DNA of 64,000 nucleotides. It comes from Rhodopirellula baltica SH 1. Its GTDB lineage: Bacteria; Planctomycetota; Planctomycetia; Pirellulales; Pirellulaceae. The notes under the pieces are model-generated. The model saw only the letters and a program-made list of their open reading frames with translations. It did no database searches and was not told the DNA's origin. Each line of letters starts with the position of its first letter. Within the stretch, counting starts at the first letter, position 1. The stretch spans positions 682,001 through 746,000 of the forward strand of contig NC_005027.1 of NCBI RefSeq assembly GCF_000196115.1. The letters are read 5' to 3'. A program made the translations under genes and the position numbers. Below, one piece after another: positions 27,168-35,469 of this stretch.

Positions 27168-28714
27168 GCGGTCGCCTGCGTCGCCGGTTTAAGTTCTTTG
27201 CCCAGAAGCGTGCGCAAGCAATCCTTCAAATCAGTGAAGCGAAACTTGTATCCCGTCTGTTGCAATTGTTCAGGCACCACCCGCGAACTAGCCAGCAGCA
27301 GCGAGTCAGCCATTTCGCCCAACGCGAGACGAAGAGCAAAGGCGGGGGCCGGGAACAGAGCCGGTCGGTTGAGTACCTCACCCAACACCTTCGCGAATTC
27401 GCGGTTCTGGATGGGATCGGGTGAAACGAAGTTGACCGGACCGTTGATTTGTTCGTTGTGAATGCAATGGACGATCGCGCCGACAACGTCATCCAAAGCG
27501 ATCCAAGACCACCACTGCCGCCCGCTACCCAATTTTCCGCCCATCATTTTCGCTGGCAGCAACATCTGTTGGAGTGCACCGCCCTTTGGTGACAAAACGA
27601 TTCCAAACCGCGTGTTCACAACTCGGATGCCAGCCTCTCGTGCGGGTTGGCACGCATCTTCCCACTGCCGAGCGACATCGGCCAAGAAGTCGTCGCCATC
27701 AGCGGAAGTCTCGGTCAGGATTTCTTCACCACGATCACCATAGATCCCTGTTGCCGATGCACAGATCAGCACCGGCGGTTTCTGTTGCAGCTTGGCCAAT
27801 CCCTCGCAAAGGGCCTGAGTCTTCTCAACGCGACTTTCGCGAATTTGTTTTTTGAACTCCGGCGTCCACCGTTTGCCCGCGATGCTTTTGCCGGCCAGAT
27901 GCACAACCACATCGACCGATTCAAACTTTTCAAACTCAGGCGGATCACCCCAGGCAGCAACCGATTCTTCGTCACCGTGATCATCGCGCGTGATCGTCAA
28001 AACTTTGTGCCCGAGCAAGGTCAGTGTCGTGCAAAGAGCGTTGCCCACCAAACCGCTCGAACCGGACACTGCGATCGTCTTGGGACTCATTGGGTAGTCA
28101 GCCATCATCTGCAAATCATCCTGAGTGACGCGGTGGCGATAGGCGAACATCGCTTCGATGGTTCGACGAGCCTTGCCGCTACCAAACACCTTGCCGGCAA
28201 CTCCCGCAGGCAATTTGTACTCGATCGCATCGGTAAGCTGGGAACGGTCTGAGCCGAGCGACTCGAACAAATGCCGGTGAGCCCAACGAGCGAACGGACC
28301 GGAGTCTTGTACATCGGCAAAGCCATGAGGTGGATCGTACCACACATGGCGGGCTTTCCAGCGAACGGGGATGCCCGCGATCTTTGTCTTCAGGACGACA
28401 CGGCTTCCTGGTGCCAGTGACTGATCCGAATGTTCGACTTGAACGCTTTCCCAAGGCGGAGTCAGCCGATTCAGACAACCGGGGCGTTCATGGTAAGCAA
28501 ACGCGTCATCGAGACTGACGGGCAATTGAACCGTAGCGGCGTAGTGTTCGGTTCCTGCTTGAGGTTGACACTCTTCGGGTTGCTGGGAGCTTTCGCCACC
28601 ACCGGGACAATGCGGATCTGTCCGTGGATGAAACTTTACTAGAAGAATGATTCGAGTGGTCGGAGTTTGATGCCACCGGATACTACGCTTCCAACTCTGC
28701 CAACTGGACGTCAC
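27164..28714 (-). CDS. SRPBCC domain fused to TIGR01777-family epimerase
   Basis: Two domains are visible. An SRPBCC-like ligand-binding domain begins near YAATVQLPVSLDDAFAYH with ERPGCLNRLTPPWESVQV. A short-chain epimerase follows with the NAD site SGSSGLVGNAL, VVHLAGKSIAGKRW, CASATGIYGDRGEE, TRFGIVLSPKGGALQ and a C-terminal LLASSRVVPEQLQQTGY. This fusion is common and its role is not known. The start is not settled: the ATG at 28780 overlaps the sigma gene by 98 bases. I use a GTG at 28714 (overlap 32 bases); a TTG at 28525 would remove the overlap but cut the first strand. Confidence 0.82.
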   Translation of the reverse strand: MTSSWQSWKRSIRWHQTPTTRIILLVKFHPRTDPHCPGGGESSQQPEECQPQAGTEHYAATVQLPVSLDDAFAYHERPGCLNRLTPPWESVQVEHSDQSLAPGSRVVLKTKIAGIPVRWKARHVWYDPPHGFADVQDSGPFARWAHRHLFESLGSDRSQLTDAIEYKLPAGVAGKVFGSGKARRTIEAMFAYRHRVTQDDLQMMADYPMSPKTIAVSGSSGLVGNALCTTLTLLGHKVLTITRDDHGDEESVAAWGDPPEFEKFESVDVVVHLAGKSIAGKRWTPEFKKQIRESRVEKTQALCEGLAKLQQKPPVLICASATGIYGDRGEEILTETSADGDDFLADVARQWEDACQPAREAGIRVVNTRFGIVLSPKGGALQQMLLPAKMMGGKLGSGRQWWSWIALDDVVGAIVHCIHNEQINGPVNFVSPDPIQNREFAKVLGEVLNRPALFPAPAFALRLALGEMADSLLLASSRVVPEQLQQTGYKFRFTDLKDCLRTLLGKELKPATQATA

Positions 28715-29705
28715 CAGCCATCGCACGGAGTTTGTCCATTGCGCGGCGTTCGAGCTGACGGACTCGTTCCTTTGAGACACCCAAACGATCGGCCAGCGAT
28801 TGCAGTGTGTGAACTTTGCGGTGAGGCCCGAGTGAGAACCGAGCGCGAATGATGAATTTTTCGCGACGATCCAAATCGCCCAGCATCACGCTGAGTCGAC
28901 TTCGCAATTCGTGCCATCGTTTTTCACTGATCGCGGAAGAGCGTTCTTCTTCACTGACATCGATATCCATGTCCTGCAGCCCCCCTTGGACCTTTTGGCG
29001 TTCTTGTTGCTTCAACACAACGGTTCGGTATGAGTTTCGACGGACAACCTGGGTTGCGTAGGTGCTGAATCGGAAACCGCGATCGAAGTCGAATTTTTCA
29101 ACCGCGCGAATCAGAGCAACAATGCCGTCGCTGAGCAGATCATCAAAGGTGTTGTTTGGGTTGACGAACTTCTTGACGATCGAGAATACGAGACGCAAGT
29201 TGGCTTCGACGATTCGGTCGCGGTGCCAGTCAGCCAGGGCGACAAACAACTCGATCAATTCCAATCGGTGCCGCGAAGGACGCTCAGGGTTCAGGACGCT
29301 GCGATGGATCGCCGCCTGTTGCAACAGGTAGTTCATTCGCTCGAACAACATCTTTTCTTGTTCGGGCTTGAGCAGAGGTGCTTCACACAACCGCCCCAGG
29401 TGAATCGGCAGGTCAACTCCGCTGCGGCGGATCGTAGCGATTCCGAGTGCGGTTTCCCGAGGAGCCAAACCGAGCGATTGCGAAAAGATCCTCTTGCCCT
29501 CTCGGACCGATGTGAACTTTTCGTTTGAGATGAAGTCGATTTCTTGACGCAGCCGGCGTTTGGTCAGCTTTCGCAGAGTGGCGTGGTCCTCGTTTGTGAT
29601 GTCCGTCAACAACGGCTGAACCTCAGCCATCGCTTGGTCCAATTCCGAACAGTTGAGCCAGGCGGGGCGGCGGGCGGGAACTGTGGAAGCGGTGAGGGTT
29701 GGCAT
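28683..29705 (-). CDS. Sigma-70 family RNA polymerase sigma factor
   Basis: The 340-residue product is a group 2/3-like sigma factor. Region 1.2/2 holds VEANLRLVFSIVKKFVN and FDDLLSDGIVALIRAVEKFD; region 2.4 holds the promoter-reading FDRGFRFSTYATQVVRR; region 4 holds the helix-turn-helix TLQSLADRLGVSKERVRQLE. An N-terminal stretch of about 130 residues carries a divergent region 1.2 and LGLAPRETALGIATIRRSG, which is unusual. The MerR/B12-like regulator is transcribed away from it, with repeats between them. It ends shortly before the epimerase gene, which may be in the same operon. Confidence 0.9.
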   Translation of the reverse strand: MPTLTASTVPARRPAWLNCSELDQAMAEVQPLLTDITNEDHATLRKLTKRRLRQEIDFISNEKFTSVREGKRIFSQSLGLAPRETALGIATIRRSGVDLPIHLGRLCEAPLLKPEQEKMLFERMNYLLQQAAIHRSVLNPERPSRHRLELIELFVALADWHRDRIVEANLRLVFSIVKKFVNPNNTFDDLLSDGIVALIRAVEKFDFDRGFRFSTYATQVVRRNSYRTVVLKQQERQKVQGGLQDMDIDVSEEERSSAISEKRWHELRSRLSVMLGDLDRREKFIIRARFSLGPHRKVHTLQSLADRLGVSKERVRQLERRAMDKLRAMAGDVQLAELEA

Positions 29706-29808
29706 TTTTCGACCTTTTCGAATGGCTGGCTTGATGGCTGATAGCTAAATCGCAGGGTCAGTGAACGAGGTGCCGACTTTGGAAGTCACCCAGCGGCGAA
29801 TTCGAGTC

Positions 29809-30131
29809 AACGTTCTCTTCCAACCCAATGGACATTGCGTCGTGAGTTCCGCAATTGATGTGCCGAACGATGCACTTGCGTGAACGTTTGGGTCTTCCAA
29901 AACGTTCATAACGTCCATTGGTATATCGGCCTGCAAAACCGAATGCAAGCGAAATTCCCGTCGAATAAAGAATTCCTTGTATTTGCAAAGTCAAAAATCG
30001 TGGCGAAACGATCGGAGATCGTTCACTGCTCGAGCGAGTGATGAGCGATAAACGTCCACCATTGTCAGCCGATTACACTGGAAACGTTCAACTGAGGTGT
30101 TTAAAACGTTCACCTTGTCCCGCAAAACGTT
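29809..30131. promoter_or_regulatory. Array of AAACGTTCA-like sites between sigma factor and MerR/B12-type regulator
   Basis: Six copies of AACGTT occur at 29809, 29883, 29901, 30083, 30105 and 30126, most inside AAAACGTTCA or its complement TGAACGTTT. The copies at 29883 and 29901 form an inverted repeat; those at 30083, 30105 and 30126 are direct repeats 22 and 21 bases apart, two helical turns each. A further symmetric element, AACGATC-GGA-GATCGTT, spans 30007-30023. This is the only such cluster I see in the window; it lies in a 460-base region without a gene. A binding array for the downstream regulator is the obvious reading. Confidence 0.7.
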
Positions 30132-30165
30132 CTCTTCGTTCTTCTCTCTCATCCCAGTGTGTCTC

Positions 30166-31056
30166 GTGGCAGCCCGTCAGCCCCAGTTCTCACCGAAAGA
30201 AGTCGCCGCGGCGATGGAGGTTAGCGAGTCGTCGGTGAAGAGATGGTGTGACAACGGCACAATCCCGGTCATCAAAACAGCGGGCGGCCATCGCCGGATC
30301 ACTCTGGACGCGTTGCAGGCGTTCGTTCACGCCAACGACCGCTGCTTGCTGAAGCCCGAATTGTTGGGGCTGCCTCAGTTGTCGCCGGATCGGACGACTC
30401 GCATAGAAGGTAACGAAGACCCACTGAATCAAAATTTTCGCGATTCGTTGGCCCAAGGTGACGAAGCGGCCTGTCGGAAGTTGATGGCTCAGAAGATCGC
30501 ATCGGGAAACACGCGAAGCGAAGCGGCTGAGTCATTGATCACCGATGCCATGCACGGTTTCGGTGAAGCTTGGGACTGCAACGAACTGGATGTCTATCAA
30601 GAACGCCGTGGATGTGACATCGCGATGCGATTGATCTACGAGTTGCGTTCTGAGATCCCATCACCCCCCAAGTCCGCTCCGATCGCGATCGGCGGTGCAC
30701 CCGAAGGGGATCCGTACCAGTTGCCAACGATGCTGGTCGAATTGGCACTTCGCGAAGTTGGTTGGAATGCGACCAGTCTCGGCAATGACCTTCCCATGGA
30801 AAGCTTTGTCCAAGCGGCTCATGATTACGACCCGCAGATGGTTTGGATGAGCGTTTCCTCGGTCAGCGAACCGGGGATGTTTGTCGCGGCTCAAAACCAG
30901 TTGGCCGATTCGTTGGGAGAAGATGTCCCATTGCTAATCGGTGGGCGAGCGCTGTGTGACAAGTTGCGACCGCGATTGCGATACACAGCTCATTGCGATT
31001 CGCTTCGTCACTTGGTCGAGCTGGCCGCTTTGATGCGGCTGAATCGGCAAAAGTAG
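30166..31056 (+). CDS. MerR-type HTH plus B12-binding-fold regulator with degenerate cobalamin motif
   Basis: The arrangement is that of CarH/LitR light-sensing repressors: an HTH (residues 9-50, FSPKEVAAAMEVSESSVKRW, then TAGGHRRITLDAL), a four-helix cap (about 95-165) and a B12-binding Rossmann domain (about 170-290). CarH keeps W-x9-EH in the cap and DxHxxG in the B12 fold. Here the cap reads W136-x9-E146-R147 and the fold reads DPYQLP (182-187), so both histidines and the glycine are replaced. B12 binding through the lower histidine seems unlikely. The GTG at 30166 starts just ahead of the HTH; upstream frame is open but looks non-coding. Confidence 0.8.
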   Translation: MAARQPQFSPKEVAAAMEVSESSVKRWCDNGTIPVIKTAGGHRRITLDALQAFVHANDRCLLKPELLGLPQLSPDRTTRIEGNEDPLNQNFRDSLAQGDEAACRKLMAQKIASGNTRSEAAESLITDAMHGFGEAWDCNELDVYQERRGCDIAMRLIYELRSEIPSPPKSAPIAIGGAPEGDPYQLPTMLVELALREVGWNATSLGNDLPMESFVQAAHDYDPQMVWMSVSSVSEPGMFVAAQNQLADSLGEDVPLLIGGRALCDKLRPRLRYTAHCDSLRHLVELAALMRLNRQK

Positions 31057-31089
31057 TCCTCTGAACGTCTCGGCGTCCTGAAGGCTTGG

Positions 31090-31116
31090 CGTCGCTCGGA
31101 CAATGACCGAGCGACG
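31090..31116. terminator. Hairpin between convergent regulator and L,D-transpeptidase genes
   Basis: CGTCGCTCGG (31090-31099) and CCGAGCGACG (31107-31116) form a perfect 10-base stem with a 7-base loop. There is no strong T run, so it may act as a weak bidirectional terminator. Confidence 0.55.
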
Positions 31117-31150
31117 ATTCGAGTGTCTTCAAGCGAGGCCGGCCGAACCA

Positions 31151-32506
31151 CTACCGGATCGTGACCGACGATCCTTCGGAAAGAATGCCGAACACGTCTC
31201 GCGAATAGTTGCCAGCCAGGCTGATGCATCCCTTGTCGGTTGGAGCGTTCGCATCGGGGCTTCCGTGAATGCTCAAACCAGATCCCAAATCGATCCACAT
31301 CGACCCGTAAGGGTTGCGTGGGTTCCCAGGCGGAATCGGTGTTCCCGACATGTCGTAGTAAGTCTTCGCGGATTGCTTTTCTTGGATGGTGTACGAACCA
31401 GGTTTTGGTGCTGGGTCGTTTCCGACGGCGATTTTGAATCGTCCTGCGTACAAATCCCCCAGGAACAGCGTCAGTTCTTGGTACTTCAAATCGATGTCGC
31501 CACGAAATGGGCCGCGAACGACTTTCAAATCGGTGCCTGGCAGGATGGTGACGGGATCATCGACGCCGTTGATGTTTGCCAGCAATTGCCACGGCACTTC
31601 ATACTTTTTCGCGATGTCCATCAGTGTTTCGTTGGGACCCACGCGGTGCGGTTCTGCCAACAAATGCTCCGCCGAATAAATGACTTCGGCGGCCAATGGG
31701 TCAAGACGACTGAGCAATTCGTCGCGTTGCTCGCTTGTCAAATTGGGTGTTTCGTAGAACAGGCTGAGTGTTGCCAATGCTTCTCGTCGACGATCGGAAT
31801 GATACTGCCGATCGGCGGTCGCAATCGCGTTGCTCAAACCGGCCGAAGCGATCGCATTGGATTCAGTCGCAACCACATCGGGTGTCGATTGTTTGGACGG
31901 CTTCACCGACGCAATCGCGGTGTTCGGATCTGGCGACTGGTAGGTCGCTCCGGTCGACGTGTATTCTTGGTTTGGATTCAGTTGAATCGGTGTGCTTGAA
32001 CCAGGCGTCACCTCAGGCAAACGGCTTGCTTGCATATCAGCGGCGGCAGAATCCAAATCAGACATCGAGAACGAACTAGATTCCGTGCCCAAATTGTCCG
32101 TCGCCGAAGCTGGTTGCGATGGGATATCGGCAAAGCTTCGATTGACGGAATCCATCGACATCGGATCGGATGGTGCGTCGAGTCCGGCGTCGAAGTCGGG
32201 GCCATCAAGGGCCGAGTCCAAGTCTTCGAACCCGCCGTTTGCTGGATCGTTCAGTCCGACATCGGATTGAGCGTATGAGTCTGCACCCGCCGCCGTTCCG
32301 TCATCAATCCCGAACTCCGAGAGGGGGTCGAGGGAGCCTAAGGCTTCAGGAATCCCATCGCTGATATCAAAAGTATCGGCGTCCACGATGAGGTCCCGCG
32401 CCACTTCAGGCGGCAATGCATCTGGCGGCGTCGTCATCGAAATCCAGGCCCCGTAAAGGACCGTCGTCATGAGTACGACAATGGCGGCTGTTTTCAAAGT
32501 CTGCAC
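31151..32506 (-). CDS. LysM-containing L,D-transpeptidase
   Basis: L,D-transpeptidases (YkuD domain) cross-link peptidoglycan or attach proteins to it. The 451-residue protein has an N-terminal membrane anchor (about 4-22), a long acidic low-complexity linker, a LysM domain (about 286-330, HRVGPNETLMDIAKKYEVPW) and a C-terminal YkuD domain (about 337-451). The catalytic motif is intact: SIHGSPDANAPTDKGCISL with H414 and C427. The GTG start at 32506 was chosen because it directly precedes the anchor; the ATG at 32590 adds residues unlike a signal. The presence of this enzyme fits recent evidence that planctomycetes have peptidoglycan. Confidence 0.88.
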   Translation of the reverse strand: MQTLKTAAIVVLMTTVLYGAWISMTTPPDALPPEVARDLIVDADTFDISDGIPEALGSLDPLSEFGIDDGTAAGADSYAQSDVGLNDPANGGFEDLDSALDGPDFDAGLDAPSDPMSMDSVNRSFADIPSQPASATDNLGTESSSFSMSDLDSAAADMQASRLPEVTPGSSTPIQLNPNQEYTSTGATYQSPDPNTAIASVKPSKQSTPDVVATESNAIASAGLSNAIATADRQYHSDRRREALATLSLFYETPNLTSEQRDELLSRLDPLAAEVIYSAEHLLAEPHRVGPNETLMDIAKKYEVPWQLLANINGVDDPVTILPGTDLKVVRGPFRGDIDLKYQELTLFLGDLYAGRFKIAVGNDPAPKPGSYTIQEKQSAKTYYDMSGTPIPPGNPRNPYGSMWIDLGSGLSIHGSPDANAPTDKGCISLAGNYSRDVFGILSEGSSVTIR

Positions 32507-32880
32507 GGCGGTAACTCCCCTGCCGGGTACGTGCTCACAAGGTGAATTTTGTAAGTGTTGCCTCTTCCATAGTGCATCGAAAGCGTTCAAGACCAGACCA
32601 ATCTTTGGGGCGTCTGAACATTGAGCAGGTTCTAGCCCGAACTTTTCAAACGATTTTTATCCGCCAGAGAATGAAAATTGATTTGTCCGCGCGACCGAAC
32701 GCAAAATCGCAGCTTACGTTTCGGTGTCAAAACGAATGGCGGACTCTGGAACGAACCCACCCGGCCAACATGAGAAACTCGTTTCGAATGACGGTGGGTT
32801 GCACAAGGAAGTCTGGATTCGCGATTCGAATTGACATGCTCCTAGATTGCCCACTTTGCTCCAAGAATGATTTTAAAACG
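32507..32880. other. Gene-free divergent region before the small secreted beta protein
   Basis: The frame of the downstream gene stays open to 32542, but the translation has no signal peptide and looks non-coding. Promoters of the L,D-transpeptidase and of the secretin-locus genes must lie here. I see no strong repeat. Confidence 0.45.
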
Positions 32881-33402
32881 ATGAAAAAAATTGCCCTTGC
32901 TCTTACTGCTCTTCTGTCCGCTGGTTCCGTCTCGACTTTGTTCGCCGACACAACGGACTCACAAAAATTCACCGCGAACGTTTCGGTCGCGATGAGCGTG
33001 ACGGCTCCCGCCGATGCGGTCCTGACTCACGATGAAACTCACGCCAATCAAACCTTCACAGCCCAGCCGTGGAACGTGATTGGCAACAGCCAAAACGGTG
33101 TGAGCGTTTCCTTCGCGACTGATGGCCCGTTTGTTAACACAGCTGATCCCAACTTCAAACGAGATGCGAAATTGGTATTGTCCATCAACAGCCAAACGGG
33201 TCCGGGTTCGTTCTCGATCTCGCAGGCCACTGGCCAAACGGACTATGCCAACTCGGTCAACATCGCAACCGTTTCCGCTGTCAGTGATGGTGTCTCGAAT
33301 GCAACCTTGGATTTGTCGGTCGAGTTCATCACCGGAACGTTTGGATCGTTCGCGGCGGGAACATACGAGACAACCGTGACGGGTACCATCACGGCTCTTT
33401 GA
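32881..33402 (+). CDS. Small secreted beta-rich protein, possible fibre subunit
   Basis: The 173-residue protein has a classical signal peptide (MKKIALALTALLSAGSVSTLFA, cut before DTTD). The mature part is S, T, V, N and A rich with alternating hydrophobic residues, as in an immunoglobulin-like beta sandwich. It contains no cysteine. The C-terminus (SFAAGTYETTVTGTITAL) has the G-T-Y-x-x-T-V-x-x-T-I pattern common in chaperone-assembled pilins, but that is a resemblance only. It is followed on the same strand by a secretin gene and an Ig-like protein gene, which suggests a subunit and its export machinery. Confidence 0.75.
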   Translation: MKKIALALTALLSAGSVSTLFADTTDSQKFTANVSVAMSVTAPADAVLTHDETHANQTFTAQPWNVIGNSQNGVSVSFATDGPFVNTADPNFKRDAKLVLSINSQTGPGSFSISQATGQTDYANSVNIATVSAVSDGVSNATLDLSVEFITGTFGSFAAGTYETTVTGTITAL

Positions 33403-33587
33403 TCCGTCGTCAGTAACGATGCCCCCTGGATGATTCGCTTCACGCGCAGTCATTCCATCCCCACGAGTTGAAAGCGGTGACTTGCCCACGTCACCGCGAT
33501 CTGGATACCCGCATGATTTGCCCCTGGTTCAACGGTGCCCAAGTTGAACCGATTGCGGCAACTCTTTGATCAACAACTCGACCATGC

Positions 33588-33615
33588 GACGGCCCGTGAG
33601 AAATCACGGGCCGTC
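33588..33615 (+). terminator. Hairpin after the small beta protein gene
   Basis: GACGGCCCGTGA (33588-33599) pairs perfectly with TCACGGGCCGTC (33604-33615) around a GAAA loop. It lies about 185 bases after the upstream stop and has no T run; it may terminate or protect the abundant upstream transcript. The rest of 33403-33856 shows no gene to me. Confidence 0.6.
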
Positions 33616-33856
33616 TGCATTGATACTCCGTAGTTTCCCGTCTCGGATTACTGAACGTTGGCAAGCGTCACGCCTATCGCCGATCGATTTGACGACGCTT
33701 TTTACGGTGGTAAATCGCAACCGCTTCAGGAATCGGGGTGGGCACACTACTGTACAACCACTAACAGAAACGGTGAGTGAAACATCTCGTTTCGCTTTTG
33801 TGCCCACATGAGACGCATCGTTGCTGTTTTTGATTCGCCCCAAGCCGAACCCTCGG

Positions 33857-35395
33857 ATGATTTGCATCCGTTTGAAAAGAATGCTGGGGTTGACCTGCTT
33901 TCTTTTCGCGGTAGCGGGGTGTGCCTACCGGCCAGATTACCATCGAACATCCATCGATGAATTGATTCAGCAATCGTTGGATCATTCCAACGCTGCCAAC
34001 GGCGGCGACCCGGACATGATTGGAAACAGTCATGATCACACGATCGTCGTGGACGGCGTGATGGTTGATCACGGTGACACGGTGATCATAGAGGAAGAAC
34101 ATCAGATCGATGGATTCAGTCAAACGCCTCAGGAAGAGATCATTCCGCTGGAACTGATCCCGATCTCGCAGGTCCGCTCGTCTCACGTCGCTCGCGTCAG
34201 CTATGACGAGGACTACTTGATCAACGAGGAATTCATCGAGACGGATGTTCGCGAAGTGCTGACGTTGTTGGCCACCGACGCCAACTTGGATTTGGTGTTG
34301 GATGATAATGTCGCCGGAATCGTCAATGCGCAGATCAACGATTTGACGCTTGATGATGCGGTCGAAAAGGTTTTGCTGCCGTTGGGGTTGGCATCTTCAC
34401 GCCGTGGCAAGCAATTGATTGTCGCCCCGCCCGATCCCGCATCGCCACTTTTCGCGATGGTGTCGATCAAGACGCAGTATCAACCTCTGCACATGGATCC
34501 GAACACGTTGTTGGAAACCGTGCCGGTGTCTTGGTTGCAATACGTGACGGTGATTGAACAAGCCAAAACGATGTTGGTTGAAGCACCACCGCGGATTGCC
34601 AATGACATCGTCGAACGTTTCCAAAACATCGATCAACCGATTCCGCAGGTGGTGTTGGAAGCAATCATTTGCGTGGTCTCGCCCGACTCGGGTTTTCAAT
34701 TTGGTTTGGATTGGCAACACGCGGTCGAGATGGATGGCGTGAAGGAGCTCTCGCTCAGTGCGTCGGGTCTGGCATTGAACGGAGAGCTTTCTCAAGCAGG
34801 TTTGGATGCGATCTTTTCTGATTTCGGAAACACCTCCGCTTTCGTTCGATTGCTTTCTGAGAAAGGTTACTTGACCATCCGCGCGACCCCACACGTGATG
34901 GCAAAGGATGGCGAGCAAGCCAACATCGCGATCAATCGCGAAACGTTCTTCAGTGTGCAACCACCGGGATCGACCGGTAACAACTCGGTGTTCTTTCAAC
35001 AGAACATTCAGAAAGTCGACGCCGGGATCATGTTGGACATCACACCGCACATTCGTGGTGACGAAGTGACGATCGATATCGAGAAAGCGGAAGTCAGTGA
35101 GGATGTTCGAAATGCAACCCCGGCTCTGTCAATCAATCAGTACCCAATCATCAACCGTCGAAGTGTCTCGACGACCGTCAGTGTCAAAGACGGCAAAACC
35201 ATTGTCATTGGTGGATTGGTTCAGCGAGAGACGGTCGATCGAGTCAATCGCATTCCAGGACTGAGTCGACTGCCTGGAGTGGGCTACCTTTTTCAAACGA
35301 CCCAGCGGCAAACACGCGACGCGGAAGTGGTGATTTTTATCTCACCGCGAATCGTTCGATCAACCGGCACCGCGTTCATCACCTCAGGTGGATGA
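33857..35395 (+). CDS. Secretin-family outer-membrane lipoprotein
   Basis: Secretins form large outer-membrane pores in type II/III secretion and type IV pili. The 512-residue protein has a lipoprotein signal (AVAGC, C22), a short N-terminal part with a secretin N-like domain (FIETDVREVLTLLATDANLD and ALTL-DDAVEKVLLPLGL-like helices), a spacer with VLLEAIICVVSPDSGFQFG and the beta-barrel secretin domain with AGIMLDITPHIRGDEVTIDI, SVKDGKTIVIGGLVQRE and PGVGYLFQT. Relative to GspD or PilQ it is short with only one N-domain. Start is the ATG at 33857; one at 33881 (MLGLTC) would also give the signal. Confidence 0.85.
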   Translation: MICIRLKRMLGLTCFLFAVAGCAYRPDYHRTSIDELIQQSLDHSNAANGGDPDMIGNSHDHTIVVDGVMVDHGDTVIIEEEHQIDGFSQTPQEEIIPLELIPISQVRSSHVARVSYDEDYLINEEFIETDVREVLTLLATDANLDLVLDDNVAGIVNAQINDLTLDDAVEKVLLPLGLASSRRGKQLIVAPPDPASPLFAMVSIKTQYQPLHMDPNTLLETVPVSWLQYVTVIEQAKTMLVEAPPRIANDIVERFQNIDQPIPQVVLEAIICVVSPDSGFQFGLDWQHAVEMDGVKELSLSASGLALNGELSQAGLDAIFSDFGNTSAFVRLLSEKGYLTIRATPHVMAKDGEQANIAINRETFFSVQPPGSTGNNSVFFQQNIQKVDAGIMLDITPHIRGDEVTIDIEKAEVSEDVRNATPALSINQYPIINRRSVSTTVSVKDGKTIVIGGLVQRETVDRVNRIPGLSRLPGVGYLFQTTQRQTRDAEVVIFISPRIVRSTGTAFITSGG

Positions 35396-35469
35396 TTTCG
35401 CGTGTTGATTGCGACGCCGCGTGAAATCTTGACTCAGCGTGGACGCACTTCTCTCGGACAACCTCTTCG

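Noticed and set aside
28715..28780. ATG start of the epimerase inside the sigma factor gene
   Set aside because: The extra residues read like an out-of-frame copy of the sigma C-terminus; a later start is preferred although it is not settled.
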